The notes beneath the pieces were generated by a model, which was not told where the DNA came from, ran no database searches, and saw only the letters and a program-made list of their open reading frames with translations. Made by a program: the position numbers and the translations under genes. From Burkholderiales bacterium (GTDB lineage: Bacteria > Pseudomonadota > Gammaproteobacteria > Burkholderiales > Burkholderiaceae_B), in contig JAJTEM010000009.1 in the NCBI GenBank assembly GCA_021299735.1, positions 62,001 to 126,000 on the forward strand: a stretch of 64,000 bases of DNA. The letters run 5' to 3'. Positions 51,985 to 60,159 of this stretch are shown here, in pieces. Position 1 is the first letter of the stretch. Each line of letters starts with the position of its first letter.

Positions 51985-52884
51985 ATGCCATCCATTCAAG
52001 CCACAGTGATGAACAAAATTGCAAGCGTTGCCCTGAAAAGCTTCCGTGGCAACGGCGCAGGTTTTGTGCGCCGGTTCCGCATGGTGACAGGCGCATCAAA
52101 CCTGCTGGCCCCCGTGCCCAAGGGCTTAAAGCACTCGAAAGGCGAATTGGGCGGCGTGCCCGGCGAATGGCTTGTGCCAGCCAACCCAAAAGGCGCAATG
52201 CTCTACATTCACGGCGGCGCTTTTGTTGCAGGGCACCCACCCATGTACCGCCCTTTCTGTGGCGCACTGGCCAATGCCTTGGGTTTTCGCGTGTTCATGG
52301 TGGATTATCGCCTTGCACCTGAAAACCCATTCCCTGCCCCGCTAGATGATTGCATTGCGTCCTTCGAAGCCTTGGTAGCCAACACCCCCGCAGGCGAACC
52401 TATTTTCGTAGCGGGTGATTCCGCTGGCGGCAATTTAAGCCTGGCCGTTCTGCAACATGCGGTAAAAAACAAATTGCCAGCGCACGGCGGCTTGCTTATT
52501 TCGCCAGCCACCGACATGCGACGCCTTGCCCCCTCGATTCAAGGCAATGACAAAACCGACAGCATGTTGTCAGCCCACATACTTGAGCACGCAGCGAATT
52601 TGTACCTGTGCGGCCACGACCCGGCCGATGAGCGCGCATCGCCCTTGCTGGGCAAAATGAAAGGCCTGCCCCCGCTCATGGTAACTGCCAGTGAGGATGA
52701 ATGCTTGCTCGACGATTCTGTATTGCTGCGCGATGCGGTTGAAAAGGCCGGAGGGCAAATTACACTGCTTACACGCCCCGGCATGCCCCACATTTGGCCA
52801 ACCATGAACCTAGCTGTACCCGAAGCCAAAGAAGACCTGGTGAAAATAATCCGCTTTTTCTCGCCGCTGGTAAAAGGCGTTTGA
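51985..52884 (+). CDS. Hormone-sensitive-lipase-type alpha/beta-hydrolase
   Basis: 299 residues. Oxyanion-hole motif YIHGGAFVAG, nucleophile GDSAGGNL, Asp and His near DECLLDDS and MPHIWP. Likely an esterase acting on short-chain or BVMO-derived esters. Divergent from the monooxygenase with 181 bases between, which should hold both promoters. Confidence 0.9.
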   Translation: MPSIQATVMNKIASVALKSFRGNGAGFVRRFRMVTGASNLLAPVPKGLKHSKGELGGVPGEWLVPANPKGAMLYIHGGAFVAGHPPMYRPFCGALANALGFRVFMVDYRLAPENPFPAPLDDCIASFEALVANTPAGEPIFVAGDSAGGNLSLAVLQHAVKNKLPAHGGLLISPATDMRRLAPSIQGNDKTDSMLSAHILEHAANLYLCGHDPADERASPLLGKMKGLPPLMVTASEDECLLDDSVLLRDAVEKAGGQITLLTRPGMPHIWPTMNLAVPEAKEDLVKIIRFFSPLVKGV

Positions 52885-52894
52885 ACCTGGCAGC

Positions 52895-53552
52895 TTATTC
52901 CATACCCGGCACACCCCGGCGAATCACTTCTGAAAAGTTTTCGCCGGGTTGAATTGCCTTGGCGCGGGGCACAATGTAACCCTTCTCATGAAGTTCAGCG
53001 TAGCTGAAACCTTCAATCAAGCCACCCTGCTCATGGGCATATTCTGCAAAATAGCCGCTGGCCAGCAAGCGGTAATCCAGGGGCAAATCGGGCACAATGC
53101 GTTTGGCAATGTGGTAGACCACCGTGGTGCAGTTGCTGGTCAAAGTGTTGTAAAACTCAGGCTTGTTTTCAAGCTTGCTCGCCTGCTCAACGTAGGCCAG
53201 GAACAAGGTTTTTAATTGCGCAGGCGGTATGGCCAAACGGTAAATGTAAACATCGGGTGTGGGCAATGTGCGGCCCCATCCAGTACGACAACACCAAGTC
53301 AGCAGATTGCAACTGGCTTAAATCGTATTCCCGCGTTTCCCAACGCGGGGTGTAATCGGTTTCTGTACGCCACTCAAAATTACGCACATTGTTCAACACC
53401 ACTTTGTCGCCATTCACATCGGCATGCAGCATGCGGGCAACATCGTCAGCCCATTGCCTATTGTGGCTGGGCTTTTGCAAAAACCACCAGGTAGCAAATA
53501 GTCCAATTCCGATCAAGAAGACAAAAATTGATGCTCGCATTCTGAAAGCCAT
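52895..53552 (-). pseudogene. Broken DUF4105 (Lnb N-terminal domain) gene
   Basis: Two pieces of one protein in different frames. The 5' piece has a membrane anchor and NNVRNFEWRTETDYTPRWET then SYWMGPHIAHT; the 3' piece has DVYIYRL and FYNTLTSNCTT. In intact DUF4105 proteins roughly 60-70 residues separate the AHT and DVYIYRL motifs, and these are missing here, so an internal deletion of about 200 bases with a frame change around 53255-53275 is the simplest reading. The shift is at the junction, not a single-base error. Confidence 0.8.
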
Positions 53553-53592
53553 GTTGTTGGGTGAGGGCTTGTTCCTATACTGCCACGGAAAG

Positions 53593-53620
53593 GGAACCAC
53601 CAAGACAGTTTAACTACCTA
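53593..53620 (+). promoter_or_regulatory. hrp-box-like promoter of the PAAR effector
   Basis: GGAACC at 53593-53598, 15 bases, then CTACCTA at 53614-53620. Nearly the same as the box before the MORN/J gene and one base from GGAACC-N15-CCACNNA. It ends 33 bases before the ATG. Confidence 0.5.
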
Positions 53621-53653
53621 AAGGCATTACACAATCCGCTTCTATTGTTACTT

Positions 53654-54547
53654 ATGTCATCCAGACCCATCATTGAAGGGCGTGCTCAAATATTGCTGGG
53701 CGACACCACCAGCCACGGCGGCGTGGTTATATCAGGCAGCCCTACCACCACGGTTGAAGGCCGCCCAATTGCAAGGGTTGGTGATATGGTTACCTGCCCA
53801 CTGTGCAAGCCACATGTATTCCCGATTGTTGAAGGCCTTGCCACATTCACTGACAATTACATGGCAGTAGCTTTGCACGGGCATAAAATAGCGTGTGGCG
53901 CCACGTTGATGGCGTCAGCCGCCAAACCGGAAGCGCCAACCACCCCCGCGCCAGGCTCAACAAGTAACCCGTTTGAGAAAGAACTCGGAGAAGATCTCAA
54001 TGAGTTGGTGAGTAAATCGCCCACGCTGACCGAAGATCTGGAAATACTCAGTAAAGAAAAATGGACCATCGAGTATGGAGCAGCCGGTGGCGGGTCCTCG
54101 GCCAACCGGGATAAAAAACTGATTACCCTTGACCCCAACTTGAAGAGCGACACAAAAAGCCTTGTCCAGGTTTTATCTCATGAAGTGGGACATGCACGAT
54201 ACCCCTTCAAGCCCGACTACAGTACCAAAGCAACTTATTTGACTGATGCTCTGGACGACGAAGGCGCAGCGGTCATGAAAAACATCAAAGTGCAACGCGA
54301 AATTCTTGATTCAAACAAAATTGACATAGGCATCGCCGGCCAACCTGCGAATACTCCGATTTACGAAAACGCTTACAATCAATCGCTCAAAGACGGCGAC
54401 TATAAATCAGCGATTCGAAAAATTGGAGAGGTATTCCGCAAGGGAGAATACACATCGACCACCAAGGAAACTTATGGAGATATGCATGGAAAATGGTATG
54501 ACAACGAATATCTGCCGTGGTGTAAAAAATATTGCAAGCCTAAATGA
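53654..54547 (+). CDS. PAAR-domain effector with C-terminal zincin-like metallopeptidase domain
   Basis: 297 residues from the ATG that opens MSSRPIIEGRAQ. Residues about 1-90 are a PAAR domain (GDTTSHGGVVISGSPTT, VEGRPIARVGDMVTCP, GHKIACGAT), which caps the VgrG spike of type VI secretion. A Pro/Ala/Thr linker leads to a toxin-like domain with H176-E-V-G-H180 and a downstream DDEGAAV that may give the third zinc ligand. The toxin family is not recognised. Two lipoprotein genes follow, as expected for immunity to a toxin acting in the periplasm. An hrp-like box precedes it, unusual for a type VI effector. Confidence 0.85.
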   Translation: MSSRPIIEGRAQILLGDTTSHGGVVISGSPTTTVEGRPIARVGDMVTCPLCKPHVFPIVEGLATFTDNYMAVALHGHKIACGATLMASAAKPEAPTTPAPGSTSNPFEKELGEDLNELVSKSPTLTEDLEILSKEKWTIEYGAAGGGSSANRDKKLITLDPNLKSDTKSLVQVLSHEVGHARYPFKPDYSTKATYLTDALDDEGAAVMKNIKVQREILDSNKIDIGIAGQPANTPIYENAYNQSLKDGDYKSAIRKIGEVFRKGEYTSTTKETYGDMHGKWYDNEYLPWCKKYCKPK

Positions 54548-55076
54548 CCGCTTGCTCAAGAAACTACTACTGCTGCTACTGGCAATGGTTGCGACTGCAT
54601 GCCAATCCTCAACATATGCATCAAAGGACAACACCATGATTCAACTAAACCTTTCTGTTTGGCAATTGATCGAAGACGTACAAGCCACCCGAATGGCTTT
54701 GCCTGACATTGAAAAAATACTTGGCCAAACACTTGTGGAACAAACCCAGAAATCAAATAACTATTTCAAGTTCTATTCGGGTCAACCCGTAGCGCTGGCT
54801 GCTGGCGCTACGATTGCAAAAATTGACCTTAGATTGCCCCAGCCAACACACAATGCCACCGGGATGCTGGTACTGGATATCGGCGGAGAATGCATCACAG
54901 TGGAACAAGTCAATCAAATATTTCCCAACCTCACTATTACCGGCATGCCACGTGGAACGTCGCTTGAGGAAGCAACTACATTGACTGACAAAACCACTTG
55001 GGGAGAAATTCGGTTTGGCTTTCAACAGAAAAGACCTGACTGCCTGGGATATTTGGTGTTTGAGCCAAACAACTGA
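54498..55076 (+). CDS. Lipoprotein, candidate immunity protein 1
   Basis: About 192 residues. A Leu-rich signal segment with lipobox VATAC precedes a domain unrelated to known families but clearly homologous to the next gene (shared SxDNTMIQLN, NYFKFYSG or EYFKFYTG, IDLRLPQ, RGxSLEE and RPDC or KPDC). The start is uncertain: in-frame ATGs at 54486 and 54498 both lie inside the toxin gene, and starts closer to the signal core (a TTG at about 54553) are possible. Position after a PAAR toxin and periplasmic targeting suggest immunity. Confidence 0.7.
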   Translation: MTTNICRGVKNIASLNDRLLKKLLLLLLAMVATACQSSTYASKDNTMIQLNLSVWQLIEDVQATRMALPDIEKILGQTLVEQTQKSNNYFKFYSGQPVALAAGATIAKIDLRLPQPTHNATGMLVLDIGGECITVEQVNQIFPNLTITGMPRGTSLEEATTLTDKTTWGEIRFGFQQKRPDCLGYLVFEPNN

Positions 55077-55084
55077 AATTTGCA

Positions 55085-55648
55085 ATGACAGGCAATAACC
55101 AACACATTGAAGCCGGGAAAATAACGCCACGTTCAACCTACATGTTGTTTACCCTGCTTTGTAGCGCTTGCCAATCCATTGCACATGCCTCGCAGGACAA
55201 CACAATGATCCAGTTGAATCAATCCATTTGGCATTTGGTTGAAGACATTCAAACCCAACCCTCGCTCACTTTGCCAAAAGTGGAACAGAAGCTGGCGCAG
55301 ACACTTGTTCAAGACGCTCGACACTCGAATGAATATTTCAAGTTTTACACAGGAAAGCAAATTCAACTGGCTGGCGATATCACAGTCACCGGGATCGATC
55401 TTCGCCTGCCACAGCAAGGTGCTCAAAGCCCAGGCATGTTGTTGCTGCGATTGGGTGGCGCTTGCATCAACCTGCCAGAACTGAAGCAACAACACGACAA
55501 CCTGCAGATCACAGAAATACCACGGGGCAGGTCTCTGGAAGAATCAACCACCTACACCGCCAGTAAATCATGGGGGAAAATCGACTTCGGTTTTCAGGAA
55601 AAGAAACCCGATTGCCTGGCTTATGTGATTCTAAAACCTGCAAAATAA
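55085..55648 (+). CDS. Lipoprotein, candidate immunity protein 2
   Basis: 187 residues. Signal region ends in lipobox LCSAC; the mature part is a paralogue of the preceding protein, with the same conserved motifs in the same order. It starts eight bases after that gene. Duplicated immunity genes often hold variants against related toxins. No own ribosome site is evident, so coupling is likely. Confidence 0.75.
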   Translation: MTGNNQHIEAGKITPRSTYMLFTLLCSACQSIAHASQDNTMIQLNQSIWHLVEDIQTQPSLTLPKVEQKLAQTLVQDARHSNEYFKFYTGKQIQLAGDITVTGIDLRLPQQGAQSPGMLLLRLGGACINLPELKQQHDNLQITEIPRGRSLEESTTYTASKSWGKIDFGFQEKKPDCLAYVILKPAK

Positions 55649-55721
55649 GTGCACTTTGGCGGGCAAAGGCATAAAATACGCCCTTGATCCGAAAAACAGA
55701 TCCTCAAGGTAAAAACCCGCC

Positions 55722-57353
55722 ATGATCCGCCTCTCCGAGCTGAAGCTTCCACTCGACCACCCCGAAGAAGCCCTACCCGCACTTATTCACAGCACACTAA
55801 AAATTGCACCTGAAGAGGTCAAAAGCTTTAGCATTTACAAGCGCAGCTACGACGCGCGCAAACAAAAATTGCTGCTGGTGTACATTGTCGATGTAGAACT
55901 TCACAGCGCTCGGCTAGAAGCGCAGCTACTGGCCAAATTCAGTACCAATTCACACATTCGCCCCGCACCGGATATGGTGTACCACTTACCAGTCAAACTC
56001 AGCGAAGCACCTGCTATTCGGCCTGTTGTAATCGGCTTCGGACCCTGCGGCATTTTTGCGGCCATGATGCTGGCACAAATGGGCTTCAAACCCATTGTGA
56101 TTGAACGTGGCAAACAAGTGCGCGAACGCACCAAAGACACCTGGGGCTTGTGGCGCAAGCGTGTGCTGCACCCGGAATCGAATGTGCAGTTTGGTGAAGG
56201 CGGTGCGGGCACGTTTTCAGACGGCAAACTGTACAGCCAAATCAAAGACCCCCGCTTTTTAGGCCGCAAGGTGATGACCGAGTTTGTAAAAGCCGGCGCC
56301 CCCGAAGAAATTTTGCTGGTCAGCAAACCCCACATTGGCACCTTCCGCTTGGTGAAAGTGGTGGAAAACATGCGCGAACAAATTATTGCCATGGGCGGCG
56401 AAATTCGCTTTCAGCAACGCGTTAGCGACTTTCACATTGAAAACGGCCACATACGCGGCCTGACCATAGAAAACCTGAAAGAAGGCGGCACTTATGAACT
56501 TCGCGCCGACCATGTGGTGCTGGCACTGGGCCACAGTTCTCGCGACACCTTCGCCAAGCTTCACGAACGCGGCGTGTACATGGAAGCCAAGCCATTTTCT
56601 GTCGGTTTTCGGATTGAACACCCACAAGGCTTAATCGACAGGGCACGCCTGGGCCAACACGCAGGCCACCCACTGCTGGGCGCAGCCGATTACAAACTGG
56701 TGCACCACGCTGCCAATGGCCGTTCTGTGTACAGCTTTTGCATGTGCCCCGGCGGCACTGTGGTGGCGGCCACCTCTGAAGAAAACCGCGTGGTCACCAA
56801 TGGCATGAGCCAGTATTCCCGCAATGAACGCAACGCCAATGCGGGGATAGTGGTGGGCATTAGCCCGGCCGACTACCCCGGCGGCCCGCTGGCAGGTATT
56901 GCCTTCCAGCGCAAACTTGAATCGAATGCATTTCTAATGGGTGGCAGCACTTATGAAGCACCCGGCCAGTTGGTAGGCGATTTCATAGCTGGCAAACCTT
57001 CTACTGAATTTGGCAGCGTAGAACCTTCCTACAAGCCTGGTGTTCACCTTACCGATTTGGCCGATGCCCTGCCCGAATTCGCAATCACGGCCATGCGCGA
57101 AGCACTACCCGCATTCGGTAAAAAAATTAAAGGCTTTGATATGCACGACGCCGTACTCACCGGCGTTGAAACCCGAACCTCATCGCCTTTGAAAATTACA
57201 CGCGGCGACGACTTCCAAAGCTTGAATGTGAAAGGGCTGTACCCCGCTGGGGAGGGTGCCAGCTACGCAGGCGGAATTTTATCTGCTGGTGTTGACGGCA
57301 TAGAAGTGGCTGAAGCAGTGGCGCAAAACTTAAGCCTTACTCCTGCTTCATAA
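55722..57353 (+). CDS. FAD-dependent dehydrogenase (COG2509 type)
   Basis: 543 residues. N-terminal alpha-beta domain (about 1-100), then the Rossmann FAD loop VIGFGPCGIFAAMML, and the GEGGAGTFSDGKLYSQ signature of this uncharacterised oxidoreductase family; C-terminal GEGASYAGGILSAG. Redox partner and substrate unknown. Cytoplasmic. No operon link to neighbours is apparent. Confidence 0.9.
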   Translation: MIRLSELKLPLDHPEEALPALIHSTLKIAPEEVKSFSIYKRSYDARKQKLLLVYIVDVELHSARLEAQLLAKFSTNSHIRPAPDMVYHLPVKLSEAPAIRPVVIGFGPCGIFAAMMLAQMGFKPIVIERGKQVRERTKDTWGLWRKRVLHPESNVQFGEGGAGTFSDGKLYSQIKDPRFLGRKVMTEFVKAGAPEEILLVSKPHIGTFRLVKVVENMREQIIAMGGEIRFQQRVSDFHIENGHIRGLTIENLKEGGTYELRADHVVLALGHSSRDTFAKLHERGVYMEAKPFSVGFRIEHPQGLIDRARLGQHAGHPLLGAADYKLVHHAANGRSVYSFCMCPGGTVVAATSEENRVVTNGMSQYSRNERNANAGIVVGISPADYPGGPLAGIAFQRKLESNAFLMGGSTYEAPGQLVGDFIAGKPSTEFGSVEPSYKPGVHLTDLADALPEFAITAMREALPAFGKKIKGFDMHDAVLTGVETRTSSPLKITRGDDFQSLNVKGLYPAGEGASYAGGILSAGVDGIEVAEAVAQNLSLTPAS

Positions 57354-57360
57354 GCTGATA

Positions 57361-58047
57361 TTACTCACACCAAGCTGATTCATCACCCAGCTTTTCAGGG
57401 TCGCAGTTTAAAGACATGTCATCAAGGTACAAAGGCTGCTGCTGCCCCAGTTGCTCCCAGCGTACCCTGGCTTTTTGAGAATCATCAAACAGGTTCTCGC
57501 CATAGGTTTTCCTTAAAGTGCCCTGAAGCAGATCAACTTTTATTTCCTCAATCTCGCCCGAATTTCTCGAAGCCACATACAAGTCATAAGTTGCCAACTT
57601 CAAACGCTCACCCTCAAACTGAAAGTTAAACCGCTCATTCGATACATCGTAGCTACCGCAACTGGTCGAATAACGAAATGCAAGCGTCAAAGTGCTGGCA
57701 CTGATCACCAAGGCATCCGCTTCCAAAAGTGGATCAATCCAACAAGGCTCGTTGTCCTGTTGTGCGCTGGGCAATAAATTGTCACGGCTCAGTATTTTTT
57801 TAAACCCGTCTGCTGACCCCAACAGCACAAGCATTCGTCGCGGTGGCAAACGACTACTCTTCAGTTGTGGGGGCAACTTGTCCAACACAATGGCAGCATC
57901 GTCAATGCCATCAGCGTTCAAATCGCCAGTGGCAAGGGCCACACGCTTCCAGCCCTTTGGCGTCCACTTCGAAAATGGGTCAGCACTGGAAGCAAGCGAG
58001 GTACTCATTGCAAAAGTAAGCAGTAGAAAAACAACTGAATATTTCAT
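57361..58047 (-). CDS. Secreted protein with FG-GAP-like calcium motif
   Basis: 228 residues. Signal peptide (cleavage near LASSA) and a GDLNADGIDDAAIVL segment, the D-x-N-x-D-G-x-x-D pattern of FG-GAP/integrin-like repeats that bind calcium. The rest is beta-rich with two Cys near C-terminal SLNCDPEK and SAWCE. Function unknown. Confidence 0.75.
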   Translation of the reverse strand: MKYSVVFLLLTFAMSTSLASSADPFSKWTPKGWKRVALATGDLNADGIDDAAIVLDKLPPQLKSSRLPPRRMLVLLGSADGFKKILSRDNLLPSAQQDNEPCWIDPLLEADALVISASTLTLAFRYSTSCGSYDVSNERFNFQFEGERLKLATYDLYVASRNSGEIEEIKVDLLQGTLRKTYGENLFDDSQKARVRWEQLGQQQPLYLDDMSLNCDPEKLGDESAWCE

Positions 58048-58164
58048 GTACGTTAGGTGTATTTAAACCGTTCTGTTGGCATTCCCCATTTCAACACAAG
58101 GGCCAACACCCACACCTGCGCGGGTGACTGCGTTTAATGATTAATCCCTCTCTGGGGTTACCAT

Positions 58165-59367
58165 CTACGTTTGCCCTGCTGAATCCATCATTGAATTTAC
58201 GCCGTCGTACAAAGCCGAAAGCACCTCGTTGGCCTGAAAAATACGGTTTCTGGCTGCCTGCTCACGCAAGGTTACAATACCCAATTCCTGCAATTTATCC
58301 AGCGCATTGTTTGCTGCAGCGTAGGTAACCCCGCACAGCGCCATGGCTTGGTTGGCACTCAGTATTGGGCGCCCCAAAAGCAGGCCCGCAACTTTTCGGG
58401 CAGAAGAATCCCGGCGTACACCTGCGCTATCCAGCTTCGCAACCCAGCTGCGCTGCAAACATTCAAGGGTGTCAAACAAAGCAATGGTGTGTCGGCAGGA
58501 GGCAACCACGCATTCATAGAACAACTTCAGCCAAGGTGCCCAGTTCAATTTCATTTGAACCTGAAGCAAGGCGTCGTAGTACTCCTGCTTTCGAAGTTTT
58601 AAAAAGGTGGCCAAGTGAATACCAGGAATGCCTTCGGCTTCCAGCATCAACGGAATCAACATACGGCCAGTTCGCCCATTGCCATCGAGAAACGGATGAA
58701 TCGATTCAAACTGGGCATGTACAACGGCGGCGCGCATCAACAGCGGTGTTTCAAGCGCACTGTCTTGCTGATAATTCATCAGCGTAAAAAGATCGACCAT
58801 CAAGGGCTTTACACTGTCGGGAGGCGCTGGAATGAAACGCGCCATTTCCATGTGAAACCCACCAATATAATTCACCACATTCTTGTATTTGCCCGGCAAC
58901 TTGTCGGGGTAAAGCTGCATCAAACGCTGGTGGATATCGCAAACCAATTTGTGATTAAAACCCTTGAACTTGGGGCTTCGAACTTTCGCTAAAGCATCCT
59001 GCAACGCATGCACATAGGCCAGTGTTTCAGCAGCGTCTTTGTTGGAATTGTCTGTGCCGTTTGTGTCGCGTAAATTTTCGTGCAGAAGCAAGCCATCAAA
59101 AGTGGTTGATGTACCTTCGATCTGGCTACTTTCAACGGCCTCTCGCCGATTCAGCATAAAAAGAATAAGCTCGGATATTTCCGGATTTTCGCGCCACCGC
59201 GTAAGAAGGTGCGACAACTCCGCATGCGCAACGCCAGAAATTTGATAGGTTTCAGGAAGCTGAAGCAAACGGGGAACTGCGGGAGGAACCACAGCAAAAC
59301 AACCCGAACGCCCTGGAACTGGTACGCAGGTTTTTTGAAGTTTGGGGTGAAGGTCGAGTTTTCTCAA
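58165..59367 (-). CDS. Fic-domain AMP-transferase with winged-helix tail
   Basis: 400 residues. The Fic motif HPFLDGNGRTGR begins at H224, which accepts the proton during AMP transfer to a protein hydroxyl. An N-terminal inhibitory helix SSQIEG fits the S-x-x-x-E-G class II autoinhibition motif, so no separate antitoxin is expected. The C-terminal 80 residues look like a winged-helix DNA-binding domain (GVTYAAANNALDKLQELGIV). The start is TTG at 59367 with no ribosome site and lies inside an inverted repeat, so autoregulation is plausible. Confidence 0.88.
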   Translation of the reverse strand: MRKLDLHPKLQKTCVPVPGRSGCFAVVPPAVPRLLQLPETYQISGVAHAELSHLLTRWRENPEISELILFMLNRREAVESSQIEGTSTTFDGLLLHENLRDTNGTDNSNKDAAETLAYVHALQDALAKVRSPKFKGFNHKLVCDIHQRLMQLYPDKLPGKYKNVVNYIGGFHMEMARFIPAPPDSVKPLMVDLFTLMNYQQDSALETPLLMRAAVVHAQFESIHPFLDGNGRTGRMLIPLMLEAEGIPGIHLATFLKLRKQEYYDALLQVQMKLNWAPWLKLFYECVVASCRHTIALFDTLECLQRSWVAKLDSAGVRRDSSARKVAGLLLGRPILSANQAMALCGVTYAAANNALDKLQELGIVTLREQAARNRIFQANEVLSALYDGVNSMMDSAGQT

Positions 59368-59445
59368 AATACAATAGCCGCATTGTTATTATAGGATAAT
59401 AGCAACAAACTATAATAAAAGTAAAACTATTGTAGTTTGAGAAAC
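59358..59445. promoter_or_regulatory. Inverted operator-like repeats between fic and hcp
   Basis: CTATTGTATTTTGAG on the minus strand (59377-59363) and CTATTGTAGTTTGAG on the plus strand (59427-59441) form inverted arms differing at one base. A third partial arm, AAACTATAATA at 59407-59417, pairs with TATTGTAGTTT at 59428-59438 with one mismatch. The stretch is very AT-rich and should hold the fic promoter. Confidence 0.5.
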
Positions 59446-59456
59446 ATGGCGAAGGC

Positions 59457-59939
59457 TTAAAGTTTCACGCACTTAATGCAGTTGAACCCGGCAGTTACCG
59501 CAGCACCACCTGTGCCATCGCCGTTCTGCGGTTTGTACTCTTCTTTGTACTCTGTGAAAGCGAAAGTAACCACTTCAAGGTCACCGTCGTCGCCAGCACC
59601 CAGTGAAATATCAATGTCGCTCACAATTACATCTTTGAAAGTAATGCGCAGGTATTCCAGCGGCACAAGGCCCGACTTTCTTTTGGTCAATACCATGGTG
59701 TCGTAAAGCTGGCCTATACAGGTTTGCGCATGCAAGGTTGGGGAAGCGCGGTCTACACGCTTTTCAACACGCAGGGCTTTTACTTCAGCACGGCCAGCCG
59801 GGGCCAACACACCACCATTCGCGGTCACGGCCAATTGCATGCCCCAGCGGGCACTTAACAGCTCCATTTCCCCGGCGTGTTTCGCGTCAACTGATTCGCC
59901 TTTCACGTTACCCAATTTCAAAAACAGATCTGCTGGCAT
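59457..59939 (-). CDS. hcp: Type VI secretion Hcp tube protein (orphan)
   Basis: 160 residues. Hcp1-family fold: N-terminal MPADLFLKLGNVKGES, middle LHAQTCIGQLYDTMVLTKRKSG and C-terminal VTFAFTEYKEEYKPQ. Hcp rings stack to form the inner tube and can carry small effectors in the lumen. No tssB/tssC or other machine genes are in the window, so it is an orphan copy. The region upstream is rich in G (GGGGGTGGCAGGG), serving as ribosome site. Confidence 0.92.
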   Translation of the reverse strand: MPADLFLKLGNVKGESVDAKHAGEMELLSARWGMQLAVTANGGVLAPAGRAEVKALRVEKRVDRASPTLHAQTCIGQLYDTMVLTKRKSGLVPLEYLRITFKDVIVSDIDISLGAGDDGDLEVVTFAFTEYKEEYKPQNGDGTGGAAVTAGFNCIKCVKL

Positions 59940-59957
59940 GCCCTGCCACCCCCATTA

Positions 59958-59988
59958 ATTAAAACAAGCGGGAAGTGTAGCCAGTCAA
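59958..59988 (-). promoter_or_regulatory. Possible sigma-70 promoter of hcp
   Basis: TTGACT (59988-59983) and TTTAAT (59963-59958) on the minus strand with 19-base spacing; good boxes but long spacing. No hrp-like box was found before hcp. Confidence 0.3.
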
Positions 59989-60159
59989 TAGCAATGGGTA
60001 GAAAAACACATGCTTTGAAACTTTTGAGCACCTATTCTGGGTGGCACCTCATGGTATACAGGGGCATCCCTCACCCCATTTAACCCGCCCCCGTAATTTC
60101 TACCCCACCTCAACCTTTGCGCATACTTGCGGGTTGATTTGCATTTCGCTTCCCATAGC

